64,000 bases of DNA, taken from contig CM077155.1 in the NCBI GenBank assembly GCA_039583875.1, positions 9,598,043-9,662,042 on the forward strand. Reading direction: 5' to 3'. Shown piece after piece: positions 33,548 to 45,837 of this stretch. The position numbers and the translations under genes were made by a program. This DNA comes from Platanthera guangdongensis (Eukaryota > Streptophyta > Magnoliopsida > Asparagales > Orchidaceae). The stretch's first letter is position 1, and every line of letters begins with the position of its first letter. The notes beneath the pieces were generated by a model. It searched no databases. It worked only from the letters and a program-made list of their open reading frames with translations, and had not been told where the DNA came from.

Positions 33548-36500
33548 TTATAATAAATGGACCTCCCAGCTGGGGTTGAGCTTCCCCACGGTTGCCGACC
33601 TCCCTGCTGCATCCACTTTCTTCAGTACCAAACCCCCCTCCACAAATTGCTTGACTTTGACGTGCTTGTCAAAGTACTTGGCCATCTGCCTCTTCACCTC
33701 TTCCTGCCGGACGGCGGAAAGGTCCCGCAATTCTTCCACCATGTCAAGGAAGAGCCGCAGATCCTCCTCGTTCTCGGCCTGCCATTCTTCCCTGCCTTCT
33801 CTAGCCGCAACAACTCGAGGTGTCTGAACTTCAAATTCCACGGGGAGCACTGCCTCGCACCCATGAGAGAGCTTGAAGGGGGTCTCTCCAGTAGCTATAT
33901 TGGGGGTGGTCCTTAAGGCCCAGAGAACCGCGGTAAGCTGTTCCACCCAGCTCCCCTTCAGATTTTTCACCTTCTTCTTTAGGAGGTTGACAATGATCTT
34001 GTTCGCAGCTTCCACCTGCCTGTTGCTCCTGGGGTGGTGGACCAAGGCGAACCTGACGTCGATCCCAAGCTGCTCGCAGAAGCTGGTAAATTCCGCACTG
34101 GCAAACTGGGGCTCATTGTCCGTGACAATGGCCTGAGGGAGCCCATGGCGGCAGATGATCTCCCCCCCACACGAAGTTCCTGATGACCTGAGAAGTTATC
34201 TTGGCCAACGCCTTCACTTCCAACCACTTGGAGAAATAATTGATCATCACCAGTAGGAACCTCCTCTGCCCACTGGCCTGGGGGAACGGTCCAACCAAAT
34301 CCATTCCCCAAATGGCAAAGGGCCAGGGGGCTGTGATACTTTTGAGTCGCTGAGCCGGCTGTAGCTGGAGGGGAGCAAACAACTGGAATTTATGGCACCT
34401 TCTTGCGAACTCCATTGCATCACGACCCAGGGTGGGCCAGATGTACCCCTGCTTGACAATCCTCCCTTCCAGGGTCCGACTCCCGGAGTGCTCCCACACT
34501 CCCCGGAGTGGAATTCTTCCAAGATTCTTTGTACTTCCCCCTCGGCCACGCACCGAGCCAACATCCCCGAGAGAGTCTTCATGTACAACTTCCCATCCTG
34601 GAGGAGTTAGTACGCTGATTTGTGTCTGAGCTTCTTCTTGTCCACCCCCTCCGGATATGCTCCCGTGGAAAGGAAGGTCGTGACCGAGTCCATCCACGAG
34701 GGCCGCCGATCTATCTCCATGAGCTCTCCCTCTTCGATGGAAGGGCGGAATAAGCCAGTGATGGTACCCCCCACCCGGGGACCATGCTTCGCTAGCTGAT
34801 CTGCCTGCTCGTTCTCCTCCCGGGGCACGTGTTTGATAGAAAAAGTTTGGAACGTGCCGATGAGCCCCTTTACTTTGTCTAATTATATCCGCAGGGTAGG
34901 CTCTCTCGCCTCGAACTCCCCATTGATCTGGGAAGCTACTACCATGGAGTCAGTAAGGACCTCCATGTCCAACACCCCCCGCTCCCTGGCCAGGCGCAGC
35001 CCCGCTATCACGGCCTCATACTCGGCCTGATTGTTGGTGATGGGAAAGTGCACCACCGCCGTCTGCTCAATCCTAGTCCCTTGAGAGCTCCCCAAGATTA
35101 CCCCCACTCCTAGGGAATGCCTCCCCGAGGCGCCATCCACCTTCACCTTCCAAGGAGTCGGACGAGTGAGCTCTTCCTCCGCCACATCAATCACATAATC
35201 GAACAAGAAGTCGGCCATCGCTTGAGCTTTGATCGAGAGGCGGGGGACGAAGGAGACATCGAACTCACTCAACTACACCGACCACTTGGCCAGCCTGCCA
35301 GAATGCTCCACCCCATCAAAGATGTTGCGGAGGGGATGGTCAGTCACCACTCAGATTGAGTGTGCCTGGAAATAGGGTCGCAGCCTTCGGGCTGAGATGA
35401 CCAGGGCGAAGGTCAGTTTCTCCAAAATTGGATCCCGGAGCTCGGCCTTTCTCAGGACCCGGCTCATGTAATATACAGGGAGCTGCTTCTTCCAATCTTC
35501 ATGAACTAGGATAGAGCTTAAGGCCTCTGTCCCGACCTCGAGGTATAGAAATAGGTCTTCCCCTTCCTTCGGCCCTTGAAGCAATGGGCCTGAGTCAACT
35601 GCACCTTGAGGGCCTGGAATGCCTCCTCGCATTCCTTGGTCCACTCGAATTTCTGACCCACCCTTAGCGTTTTGAAGAAGGGGGAGCACTTCTCCCCATC
35701 CCGAGAGAGGAACCTACTTAGCCCTGTCAGCTTCCCTGTGAGCGGCTGCACCTACTTAGTGTTCCGTGGCAATCCCAGCTCAATGATGGCCTCGACCTTA
35801 TCCGGATTCTGCTCGACCCCCGCAGGGGTGAGGACGTACCCCAAGAACTTCCACCTGCTGGCCCCAAAGACACACTTCAGGGGGTTCAACCGCATCTTAT
35901 ACCTGCGCAGGGTAGCAAAGGTCTCCTTCAGGTCCTGGAGGCGAGATTCCACATCCTGACTCTTGATCATGAGATCGTCCACGTATACCTCCAGGTTCCT
36001 CCCCTTTTGTTCTTTGAAAACCCTGTCCATCATCTTTTAAAAAGGTCACCCCCGCGTTCTTTAGCCCGAAGGTCATCATCTTGTAACAGTAGCATACATC
36101 CCCCGTGATAAATGAGACATCCTTGACGTCCCGGGGGTGCATCCTAATTTGATGATAACCTGAAAATGCATCTAAAAAACTCATTATAGAAAAACCAACG
36201 GCTGAGTCAACCAGCGCGTCGATCCGAGGCTAGGGATAACAGTCCTTAGGATAAGATTTATTAAGCAAGGAGAAGTCGATGCACATTCGCCACCGGCCGT
36301 CCCCTTTTTTCACCATGACTACATTTGAGACTCAGCCGGGGTATTGGATCTCGGATATGAAGCCGGCCTTGAGAGGCTTCTCCACCTCCTCTCTGATGGG
36401 CTCCGCCAGCTTGTCCGCGGTGGACCTCTTCTTTTGTTGGACGGGGCGTGTTCCCGGGTTCAAGTTGAGGCAGTGGCAAGCCACATATGCGTCAACCAAC

Positions 36501-36766
36501 GGCATCTCTGCGGCGCTCCATGTGAAGATGTCAACATTCTTCTGGATGCATTCCAGCATCCGGCATTGGTCTTCTGGGGTCAGCCCTCCGCTGACGCGTA
36601 CCTTCTCTGCCCTGCCTTCACAGATGTGGACCTCCAACCTCCACCACCTCTTCCGCAGCTTCAAACCGGGACTGCTCCCCCCATTCTTCAACACCTCTCT
36701 CCTCCGGGACGAGGGCCTCCGCCTCCGCCTCTTCTTCCACGGCCATTACCTTGGCCGACTCCTCCT
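33548..36766 (-). pseudogene. pol: Pol of the Tat element: RT, RNase H, second RNase H, integrase
   Basis: Minus order. RT from about 36694: ADKLAEPIREEVEKPLKAGF, FLDAFSGYHQIRMHP (about 36180), MTFGLKNAGVTF, LEVYVDDLMIKSQ (about 35985) and NPLKCVFGASRWKFLGY. First RNase H 35751-35351. Second, archaeal-like RNase H 35272-34883 with WKVKVDGASG, NNQAEYEAVIAGLRLA and VLTDSMVVASQ (acidic residues kept). Integrase from about 34697: the zinc motif (one Cys, usually CxxC, reads CHKF), WGMDLVGPFP, DNEPQFAS (about 34110) and RSNRQVEAANK (about 34025). Many stops and frameshifts. The upper part of RT was separated from protease by copia-2. Confidence 0.88.
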
Positions 36767-37316
36767 TGTTGAATTCTGTGAAGTGAAAGTGGGTGAATGG
36801 AAGGCTTGGGAAACCTATCCGCGCGGACTACGCGGACTGGGTTGGCGGACTGCTAGGTCGGCAGGGATGTTGCAGGCGGTTTGCTCTGTGGCGGCCTGGG
36901 CGGTCTGTTCGCGCGGACTGCGCGGACAGCAGCGGCGGTCTGACAGGCCAGTGTATGCTCAGCAGGCGGCTTACTCCCAGGAAGTAACCGGGCGGATAGG
37001 AATGTTATCCGCGGAGTCCGGCTTGAAGCGGACTGAAGAACTGGAGCTCGGCAGACCGGTTTGGCAGATGCCTTGGTCTTGCTCTAGTGAAGCGGCAAGT
37101 GGAAGCCGTGGAGACCGCCGGTCAGCGCGGACAGGAATTGGAGGTCGCCCGGTATGGCGGGCTAGATCTAGTGTCCGCCTGTAAGTGCGGACTGGCCCTT
37201 GCGGCCAGTGGGCTGGACTTGGTGGGAACTGAACCAAGTCCAGGATGGCTCAGTCCGGGGAGATCGCGCAGTGGAGCGCGGGCTGGTTTCTCAGTCCGCC
37301 AAGCGTAGTAGAAGTG
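36767..37316 (+). repeat. 5' LTR of copia-2, truncated
   Basis: About 550 bp almost identical to 39149-39699, then the match ends within GTAGTAGAAGTGCA and pol-type sequence begins. The lost part includes the TATA box, R, U5 and the primer site. Confidence 0.88.
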
Positions 37317-39148
37317 CAAGCAGCAAGGTCATCTTCGGAAGGAGTGCAAGGTTACCTTGCTCTCGGCGAACGTTGCTCAGGTAGGGAGGAAGGAGAAGAA
37401 CGTAGTTGGGACTTCAACTAGTTCTGGATCTGATCGGCTGGATGCCAATGATAGTGCAGCTATCTGGCATGAAAGACTGGGGCATGTAGGGATGGACAAG
37501 CTGAAAGCAATGGCGGAAAGAAGACTCGTAAGAGGCTTGCCTAGATTGTCATCCTATGGCGATGGTCGGGGGTGTGCGGGATGTCAGGAAAGTGGAGCCT
37601 ATCGCTTCATGGTCGACAAAGCACAAGCCAGGAGTAATGCACCATTGGCGGTTGTCCATTGTGCTCTGGTGGGACCGACTGTCACGGCCAGTCTTGGAGG
37701 CAGCAGGTTCATGCTGATATTGGTTGATGACTATTCTGGGTATACTTGGGTATACTTTATGAAGGAGAAGTCCAACATGGTACGCTTGTTTGTGGAGTTC
37801 AAGAAGCTTGTCGAAGGCCGGCTTGGCCGAGGATCAAGGGTGTTGAGGACAGGTTTCGGTGGTGAGTTTGACTCAACCGAGTTCTCACGCTTTTGCAGGA
37901 AGCAAGGGATCCAGATGGAGCCTTCTTGTGGACATACTTCACAACAGGGTAGTGTTGCAGCTCGGATGATCCGTTGGTTAACGGAGACCTGCAAGTGTTG
38001 GCTTCGGAGTAAAGGCGTTCCGAAGGCTCTTTGGGCGGAGGGGAATAGCCTGTGCTACTCATGTCATCAACCGGATGTCTCTTAGTCCGATCATAATGAA
38101 GACTCCTTATGAGCTAATGTTCGGAGTGAAGCCCTCAGTGAAGCACCTTCGGGTGTTTGGATCTACCTGCTATATACACTCTCCGGGTGCTCTCAAAACA
38201 AAGCTAGTCTTTGTTGGGTATGATGAGCAGAAAAGAAGATGGAGGTGTATGGATCCTGCGACGAAGAAACTCATAGTGTCGAGAGACATTGTTTTTGATG
38301 AGTTGACGCCGTATTGGGGTAGCTCTTATGTGGAGCTAGAGATAAGCAGGTCAGATGGTGGGCTGAAGGAGGCTGCTGCTAAGGAAGTGGAGTTGCCTGA
38401 GTCACCAGGTGCTCCAGGTTGTTCTAGCTCCGGGGCAAAGGCGTCAGAGTCGGGAAGAAGGGGGAGCGATGCTCCAGGACCTTCTGGCTCAAAGGCGGAG
38501 GCTTCCTGTTCAGGAAGCAAGGGGAGCGATGTTCCAGGCAGTTCATGTTCAAGAGGGGAGTCTTCTGGTTCAGGTAGCAGGGGGAGCGTTGCTCCAGGTG
38601 CTTCTGGTTCCAGTAAGGAGGCGTCTTGTTCAGGGAACAAAGGGAGCATTGTTCCGGGTTTGCCCGGAACGGAGCTGGTTCAAAAGCAGCGGAGGTGGTT
38701 AGCCATGATCAGATTCTTCGGAGATCGAAGAGGATCAGTAAGCCACCAGCTCGATATAGCGAAGGGAACACGGCGGACTTGGTCCCGTGTTTCCTTGTTA
38801 GCACTCAGGTCGAGCAAGGGACTTCTGGCTGTGATGACCCCACTAGAATCAAGGAGGTGGTTGACACCAAGTCTGATGAGGTGACTTCTCTCAGAGGCAA
38901 CGAGGCTTGGGCTTCTGGGTCCAAGGAAGTTGGTGATACTCCTGTGATGCATGAGTGGAGGTTGAAGCTGAAGAAGGCAGAGGGAAGCATGACTCTTTTT
39001 GGGAGATGCTGGAGGGCTCCCTCATGGTCCATGATATGCGGGCGAGGACTATGTCTTGGACATCTCTTCGTAGATGCTATCGGAAGGACCAGGTGCAAGG
39101 TTACGGGAGCTGCTGGAGTTATTCACCACTTTTCACTTCAAGGGGGAG
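37317..39148 (+). pseudogene. pol: copia-2 integrase with RT/RNase H remnants
   Basis: Frame 1 (37357-38085): AAIWHERLGHVGMDKLKAMA and CAGCQ zinc motif, LVDDYSG, and the third acidic segment changed from the copia-1 order NGVAERK to SVAARMIR (the catalytic Glu appears lost). The D in copia-1 RSDNGGEF reads LRTGFGGEF here, so a second catalytic Asp is lost. A frameshift near 38075 leads into VKHLRVFGSTCYIHSPG and a Ser/Gly-rich repeat region (38400-38680), then RRSKRISKPPARY. From about 38960 only degraded RT start and the RNase H tail remain, ending in the polypurine tract AAGGGGGAG. Confidence 0.8.
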
Positions 39149-41011
39149 TGTTGAATTCTGTGAAGTGAAAGTGGGTGAATGGAAGGCTTGGGAAACCTAT
39201 CCGCGCGGACTACGCGGACTGGGTTGGCGGACTGCTAGGTCGGCAGGGATGTTGCAGGCGGTTTGCTCTGTGGCGGCCTGGGCGGTCTGTTCGCGTGGAC
39301 TGCGCAGACAGCAGCGGCGGTCTGACAGGCCAGTGTATGCTCAGCAGACGGCTTACTCCCAGGAAGTAACCGGGCGGATAGGAATGTTATCCGCGGAGTC
39401 CGGCTTGAAGCGGACTGAAGAACTGGAGCTCGACAGACCGGTTTGGCAGATGCCTTGGTCTTGCTCTAGTGAAGCGGCAAGTGGAAGCCGTGGAGACCGC
39501 CGGTCAGCGCGGACAGGAATTGGAGGTCGCCCGGTATGGCGGGCTAGATCCAGTGTCCGCCTGTAAGTGCGGACTGGCCCTTGCGGCCAGTGGGCTGGAC
39601 TTGGTGGGAACTGAACCAAGTCCAGGATGGCTCAGTCCGGGGAGATCGCGCAGTGGAGCGCGGGCTGGTTTCTCAGTCCGCCAAGCGTAGTAGAAGTGCA
39701 GTTGCCTTGTTTGCTAGCTTGGGGACATGCGGACTGGAGAATTGCTTGTGCAGGAGCGTGCGGACTGGAGCCGGAGTCCGCTGAGTCCGGTTGAGCCTTG
39801 TGATGAGGTTATGGACTCAGGGAAGCGACTGGAGTTTGCTGTGTTAGCGGACTGGACTGGCGTGTCCGCTAAGTCCGGAGGTGCCTTGGCAATGAGGTAA
39901 TGGACTTGGGATATGCGGACGGAAGCCGGGTATCCGCTGAGTCCGGCAGGTGCCTTGATGGCGCGGTTGCGGGCTCGGGTTTGCGGGCTGATGCCTTGTC
40001 CGCAGAATGGCGGATACGGCTGTTGTGGAGTCCGGCTGTGGTGGTCCTGGCTTGGTCTCTGGCGGCAAGGCGGACTGGATATTGGAGTCCGGCCTTGGAG
40101 AAGCTGGGGCGGACTGGCTATCTGCACAGGGCGGCGAACTGGCATGTGTGTCCGCGGGCTGGCGGACACATAAGTTCTTGCTGCGGGTTGTGGCGGTGAT
40201 CCTATCGGGAAGGGCGGTGACCATACTCATCGTCGTGCCTATAAATAGGACCCATGTCACATCAGGAAAAGAAAGAGACCTAACCCGAAGTAAGTGAACA
40301 GTTTTTGAGCTCGCGTAAGTTGCTGCGGCCTGGACTTTGTGTCCGCGCGGATAGAGTTGACCCGGTTGTGCTGTGCAGGTTGTGCGGATAGCGCTGGAAA
40401 GCCAGGACTTTGCTCTGATTGCGGTCAGGGACAGTGCGGACTCTGCGGTTAAGCAACAGGCGGTAAACAGCAGGTCGCGGATAGCGGCCAGGCGGTCTTC
40501 TCTTTGGCGACTTGGTTCGGGGTTCAGGAAGTCGCCGGTTTCTGGCGGACTGTTCCATTCGGTGGCGCAGCTTGTGCGGTCTGGCGGCGTGCAGACCGGC
40601 GGTGAAGAGCTTAGCATTGGAGTAAGGGTGAGTCCGCGCGGCTTGGGTTGCGGTCTGGCGACCTGGCGGACTGAGCGGACTCCACAGCAGTAGGTCGGCG
40701 GCTTGATTGTTTGAGTCCGCGCGGCTTGTTTTTTGTTCTTGTCTTTGTAACTGTCTCTGCTCTCCCGGTGTTGGGTTTTGGTGAAGCATGTCTCGCCATG
40801 TATGTCTCGCCTTGTAAAGAAGTTTGCTCTTGATCAATAAAGAAGCTTGTGCTGCATGTGTTGCTGGTTGTTACTGCTTTGTTGAGATAACCACTGTTAA
40901 CTCCACGATCCGGGAAAACTTTCAACATATAAGTGGGCGTATTCTCCTTCGGTTTGTTGAGTTTTCAGCAGGGTATCCAAGGGGGCGTCTGCGGTTTGTT
41001 GAATTTTAACA
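39149..41011 (+). repeat. 3' LTR of copia-2, complete
   Basis: 1863 bp from TGTTGAATTCTG to GAATTTTAACA. It is G+C-rich with many CGGACT, GTCCGC and GCGGTCTG words in U3. TATAAATA is at 40240-40247 and AATAAA at 40836-40841. Open frames on both strands here (for example 39844-40617, minus) match no domain. Confidence 0.9.
40240..40247 (+). promoter_or_regulatory. TATA box of the copia-2 LTR
   Basis: CCTATAAATAGG downstream of the CGGACT-rich U3 and about 590 bp before AATAAA. Confidence 0.55.
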
Positions 41012-41016
41012 CTCCT

Positions 41017-43120
41017 GATCTCCTCCTGTTGTCTCTACCACGACGTAGCTCTCCGCCTCCAGCTCCTCCTTGCTAGCTTCTTACTCCGCCTCCTCCATCC
41101 TTCGCTCCATCTCCTCGGCTCCCTCCTGCCAAGAGATGGAGTTCAAGGCGGTGACGTAGTATTCCCGCGCCACCTTGGGGTCCCCCTGACCCTGACCTGA
41201 ATCCCATCGACATTGAACTTCAAGCACTGATGGAATGATGAGGGGACGCATCGGAAGGCGCTGATTAGGGGCCTCCCATAGATGGCGTTGTAGCTGCTAG
41301 TGGCATCCACGATGACAAACCTGCAGTTCCTGGACTGCCCCCCCCCAGGGTGACATGGAGGCCTACTACTCCCTCCACTTCCTTTCTCTTCCCCGAAAAT
41401 CCAAACAAGGGCCAATCTGAGGCCAACACCCTCATCGCATCCACCTTCATCGCGTCAAATGCCTTCTTAAAGACGACGTTGACGGAGCTTCCATTGTCGA
41501 CGAGAATCCTGAAGACGGTGAAATTTTTGATGGCTGTCTGGATGACCAGCGCATCGCAAAAAGGATCCTCATGATTCGCCATATCGCTCCTCGAGAAGGT
41601 GATCCTCTCCTCCGGGGGAGGGGTCTGGGATGTGGAGTCGATGCTCCGGCGATACATGGTATGGAGGCTCGCCTTCTGGGAAGCCTCGCCCCCCCCCCCC
41701 CCCCCCCCCCCCGTGGATCACCTTGATCCCTCTCGGGTCCCAACATCCACCCGGTCTTCGCAACGGTCCTCCTCTGCCCGAGGCAGGACCTCCTCGATCC
41801 TCACTTCCTGACGCCCCTACTGCTGTTGTTGTTCCCTGTTCCTTCTCATTTCGAGGAACTATGGGCACGTGGTTGTGGCGTGCCCTTCCTCTTGATTGAA
41901 GTCGCAGTAAGGCAACTCCACTCTAACCTCTCTCCTCCTTCTCCTTGCTACTCTCCTCCTTTCCCCCATGGCTATGTCCATAGCCTCTTACTGATTGGGG
42001 AGTCGAGGCCTCTGGCCCCCCCGGTGTTGGCCCCTTCCTTGGTATCCTCTCTGTGGCCCCTTCCCTCGCCACTCGGGACTCCAGCCTAGTCGATGATCAG
42101 GCTCCTGACGCACCCACCTAGGCTGCTGCTACCCCTGGAGCTGCCTCTGCTCCCTCTGTCGGGGCTCTCCTCTCCTCTCCTCTCCTCCTGTCCTCTTCCT
42201 CCTCTTGGCTCCTTCTCTTCTTCTGTGGCCCACCTGGTCAGCTTCCGGGCGAACTCTGAGTTTGACGCCTCCCGGTCAACTTCTCTCACCTCCCTCTCCA
42301 TCATCTCCTCGTAGTAGAGGGGGGGTATCCTCTTCAACTCCATCCTGAAGAAACCCTGCTGTAGACCCAGGGTGAATGTCATCATTAGACTATGGCCCGA
42401 CATCTCCTGGACCTGGGTGACCTCCTCCTAGAACCGATCCACGTAGCTTCCCAACGTCTCATTCACTCCCTGCTTGATGTGCAACAGGGACTCTGACTCC
42501 TTCTTCCTCCTCTTCGAGGTTGTGAATCTCAGAATGAACCCCCGATGTAAGTACTCAAAACAGTAGATGGAGCTGGCCGGCAGCTGATGGAACCACTCCC
42601 TCGCCTTCTCCTTGAGGGTGATGGAGAAGAGTCGGCATTTGAACCCACCCATCATCTGCCGGATCGAAACCACGTCCTCAAACCACAGGACGTGTTGGAT
42701 CGTGTCTCCCTTCCCGGTGTAGTAGGACATCTCGGGTTCCCTGAACCCCTCTGGAACTGGAGCTAAAGAGACCAACTCGCTGAAGGGGCTGCCTCCCCGT
42801 ACTGGGAGAGCTAGCGAGTCTCGCAATCCCAGCTCGCCGAACTGACCTTTGCCTGCCGAGCCGGGGAAGAGCTCGTGCCCGGGGAGCTCGCACCCTCGGC
42901 CCTCCTCGGCAACTTCCTTCCCAGCTTGCCTGCCGGGGGCGTCCTCGCCCAGGGAGGGGTAGGCTGCGATCTAGACTGCTGGAGTCGAGCACTCTGCCCG
43001 CGTGCCGAGTGCGAACTTGACGAGGCCCAGCACCTCATTTATGAAATCTTCAAACATTCCCACCGTGGCCAGAGGTGGGGGCGGCGAGCTCGGCCTGTCA
43101 GGTCCCTGTCCTCCTGTCAT
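41017..43120 (-). pseudogene. gag: Gag and protease of the Tat element
   Basis: ATG at 43120, about 55 bp inside the 5' LTR end. Gag core at about 42826-42428 with KEKAREWFHQLPASSI and YVDRF, stops near 42970 and 42425, and a knuckle remnant YCDFNQEEGHATTTC (about 41910-41870). A run of 24 C on the plus strand (24 G in the gene, 41689-41712) separates gag from protease, and the frame differs on its two sides. Protease: ILVDNGSSVNVVF (about 41540) and DATSSYNAIYGRPL (about 41300). copia-2 entered just beyond. Several frame changes make it non-functional. Confidence 0.75.
41689..41712. repeat. Run of 24 C (24 G on the coding strand)
   Basis: Homopolymer inside the Tat gag-protease junction. 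It follows GIKVIHGG, the usual gag end of Tat elements. The length is likely uncertain in an assembly. Confidence 0.85.
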
Positions 43121-43159
43121 CTACCTCGCTGAAGCTTTTATGCACTGACCACGCTCCAA

Positions 43160-43172
43160 GCTCACCGCACCA
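43160..43172 (-). other. Candidate primer binding site of the Tat element
   Basis: On the minus strand TTTTGGTGCGGTGAGC starts right after the LTR end CAACA. A TGG start is typical of primer sites. The matching tRNA was not identified. Confidence 0.35.
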
Positions 43173-43175
43173 AAA

Positions 43176-43583
43176 TGTTGAAACTGAAAACCAGTATCTC
43201 GTGGAGTTCACCCCCGGGGAAGGGGTGATCGCACGCCTACTTCGCTCCTGCAAGCAAAACAACAAAAGAGAAAGGAAGAACCTACCCAAGGGCTCGGCGG
43301 GGAGGACCCACCACACACCCGGAAGATCTGAGAGCGCTTCCCTCCTTATCCAAAGGCCGAGCTAAGGTATCCTCAAAAAGCACTTGAAAACCGGAGCAGA
43401 AAAGCACAGGAATCCTGCCTTCTGGGGTACCCCTAGGGTCCTATTTATAGTTTTCAGAATCTGAACTGCCAATAACCAAACTGAACTGACCTGAAGTTTT
43501 TAAAATACTCTTGGTTGGGTCTGCCAACAGCCAAACTCCGATGTTTTGAAAGGCTATGGGCAGAGCAGCGGGGGCAAAAAAGT
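43176..43583 (-). repeat. 5' LTR of the Tat element, left piece
   Basis: 408 bp starting TGTTGAAACTG on the plus strand, matching 26817-27220. It is split by insertion of Sirevirus C, whose target duplication is AAAGT (43579-43583). Confidence 0.88.
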
Positions 43584-45535
43584 TGAAAGATATGGTACCT
43601 AAACACCTAGAGGGGGGGGGGGTGAATAGGTGACCTAATCCTTTTTAAACTTAAATGGCAGCAATCAGTTATATCACAGAATACTAACTATTTTATCACA
43701 GCAAACACATAGCATGCACAACAACAATCACAGCACAGCATACACAGTGGTTTATAGTGGTTCCCCAAGATATGGGTACATCCACTTTCCCCCTTCGCCT
43801 ATCTAGCAGTGTACTAGATTCGGCCAAACTCCTCCACTGTCTCAGAACCCAGATTGGTTCCTACACCTCAGGCCCAAAGCCTTACAACTCAGCTTTATCC
43901 CAAAGCCTACACTCAGCCAATCAAGGCCTACACTCAGCCAACCAAGGCCTACACTCAGCCAACCAAGGTCTACACTCAGCCAACAAGGCCTACACTCAGA
44001 GATCTCAATCTCCTACACTCAGGCTCTCAAGCCCTACCCTCAGCCTTTATAATTATAGGCTTACAATTCACTCAGATCCAAAGGATCCTACAAGATAAAA
44101 ATGTATTACAAATATTAACTCAACAACTCAGAAATAAAAGAGGGGAGTTGAGAGTTTCTTGATGAGTTCTTGGAAGAACTCAGCTGGATTCAATCTGACT
44201 TAGCTTTCTTCAAAGCTTCTTGAGTAGAACTGAATAAGATTGTCTCCTTCTGCAGTTGTTCCTTGACCTCTGCCACTTAGAATTCAGAATGAATCTGAAT
44301 CCTCCTTCTCAGCCTAGTTCCAGAGGCTGATTTCTTGGATGGAGCTCTCTCTCTCCAACTTCTTAGATCTGCACTTGGACTGCAAGATCTTCTTGTCTTG
44401 ATACTTTGTGTACCACTTCAATAACTTGTTCAACAATAATCTGAACTACTTGTTAATCACTATCAATAACTTCTGTAGACAGCATAAGCCTATTTATAGG
44501 CCTTCTTCATGGTAACCGGCTGGTCCGGTTCATAACTGTCTTCTGACATCTCTGACAGGTGCTATAGACCGGCTGGAACGGCATCTGTCAAGTCATCCAG
44601 TCATTTCTTGAAAATCTCTAACTGTCTGAAAGTGTCGAGACTTTCTGTCTTTAAGTGTCGACACTTATAGTCCAAGTGTCGACACATGTTGTGTAAGTGT
44701 CGACACAAGTCTACAAGGTGTCGACACAACTTCTTGTATGTCTCGACACAGATTCTTCTTTATGTGTCGACACTGAAATTGAGTGTCGACACAAGTACTT
44801 GTTCTTCTAGCTTTTGTTGAATTCTTCTAAGTGTCGATACATCACTTTTGTGTCGACACAACATCTTGTGTTGAATCTGTTAAGTGTCGACACAGCTTCT
44901 TAGTGTCGACACATAGTCTTTTATGTTGATACTTGCTAAGTGTCGACACAGCTCCTTGTGTCGACACTTGATTCTTCTGTTAAAACTTCAGCTGAGTGTC
45001 GACACATTCCTTTAGTGTCGATACTTGTACTTAGAATATTTTGGAGATAATTCTGTTCTTTGCTAAGTGTCGACACAGCTCCTTGTGTCGACACTTTCTT
45101 CAAGTGTTGAGTCTTCAGCTGTGTGTCGACACATTGTTCTGGGTGTCGACACTTTAACTTAGTCTCTGCTGACTTTTGCTGAGTGTCAACACAACTCCAA
45201 GTGTCGACACTTTCTGATGTAGACTCAGCTTCACTTGGTGTCGACACAGCTCCTTGTGTCGACACTTTCTGTCTGGTGTCGACTCTGCATCCCAGGTGTC
45301 GACACAATGACTCCAAGTGTCGACACTGCTTGTCTGGGTGTCGACACAAGCCTTCTTAAGTGTCGACACTTTCCCTCTGGGTGTCGACACATGGACTTAG
45401 AAACTTTTTGCTTCAGTCCAGTGATTACTTAACCTGCACAAGTAAACTCAACATACATCAAATACATTATGATGTATATCATTGAGTTGGGTGAGGCTTC
45501 TTCAAATCAGGTACATTTAACCAATGTACCCAACA
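43584..45535 (-). repeat. 3' LTR of element C
   Basis: TGAAAGATATGG to TACCCAACA on the plus strand. Run of 11 G at about 43612, leader repeats (about 43858-44090, with a block of 21-bp units GCCTACACTCAGCCAACCAAG at 43917-44000), TATTTATA at 44491-44498 (TATA on the minus strand), palindrome array 44650-45391, then polypurine tract at 45536. Confidence 0.92.
44650..45391. repeat. GTGTCGACAC palindrome array, 3' LTR of C
   Basis: About 24 exact copies by eye plus variants (GTGTCGATAC, GTGTCAACAC). Same orientation-independent decamer as in A and B. The equivalent array in the 5' LTR is at 55547-56284. Confidence 0.92.
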
Positions 45536-45837
45536 ATCTCCCCCTATTTGGAGAAGTCATAACCCTTAGTCAATGATATACACCATTCATAATTAAAAAT
45601 TACAAAATGATGTCAAGCAGGATAAAGTACAGCAGGGTAAACATAGCATGTATAAATCACACATGTATACATATACATCAACACAGAACAATTAAGAAAT
45701 AGACATATTCAGAGAACAAACATGAATTATATTGATCATATATTGTTCTAACATTTGTCTTATACATTCTCAGTAGTTCACAAAAAAATGTTTTACATTC
45801 AAAAGATTACAAAATAATCTTCAAGTAAATTCTTAAT

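Larger units (their letters stand above)
36767..41011 (+). mobile_element. copia-2, internally deleted, nested in the Tat element
   Basis: Flanked by CTCCT (36762-36766, 41012-41016). LTRs start TGTTGAATTCTG; the 3' LTR is complete, the 5' LTR stops at about 37316. The interior holds only the pre-integrase/integrase part, a scrap of RT and the RNase H tail. Protein and LTR resemble copia-1. The primer site, gag, protease and nearly all RT are missing. The shared LTR portions are almost identical, so insertion was recent. Confidence 0.9.

Noticed and set aside
36279..37184. 301-residue plus-strand open frame
   Set aside because: It spans the Tat RT antisense and the copia-2 LTR across an insertion junction, so it cannot be an evolved gene.
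38955..39566. 203-residue plus-strand open frame
   Set aside because: It runs from the deleted copia-2 pol into its 3' LTR; the tail duplicates the 5' LTR translation.
39844..40617. 257-residue minus-strand open frame in the copia-2 LTR
   Set aside because: G+C-rich U3 DNA with few stops; no domain, low complexity and not conserved in copia-1.
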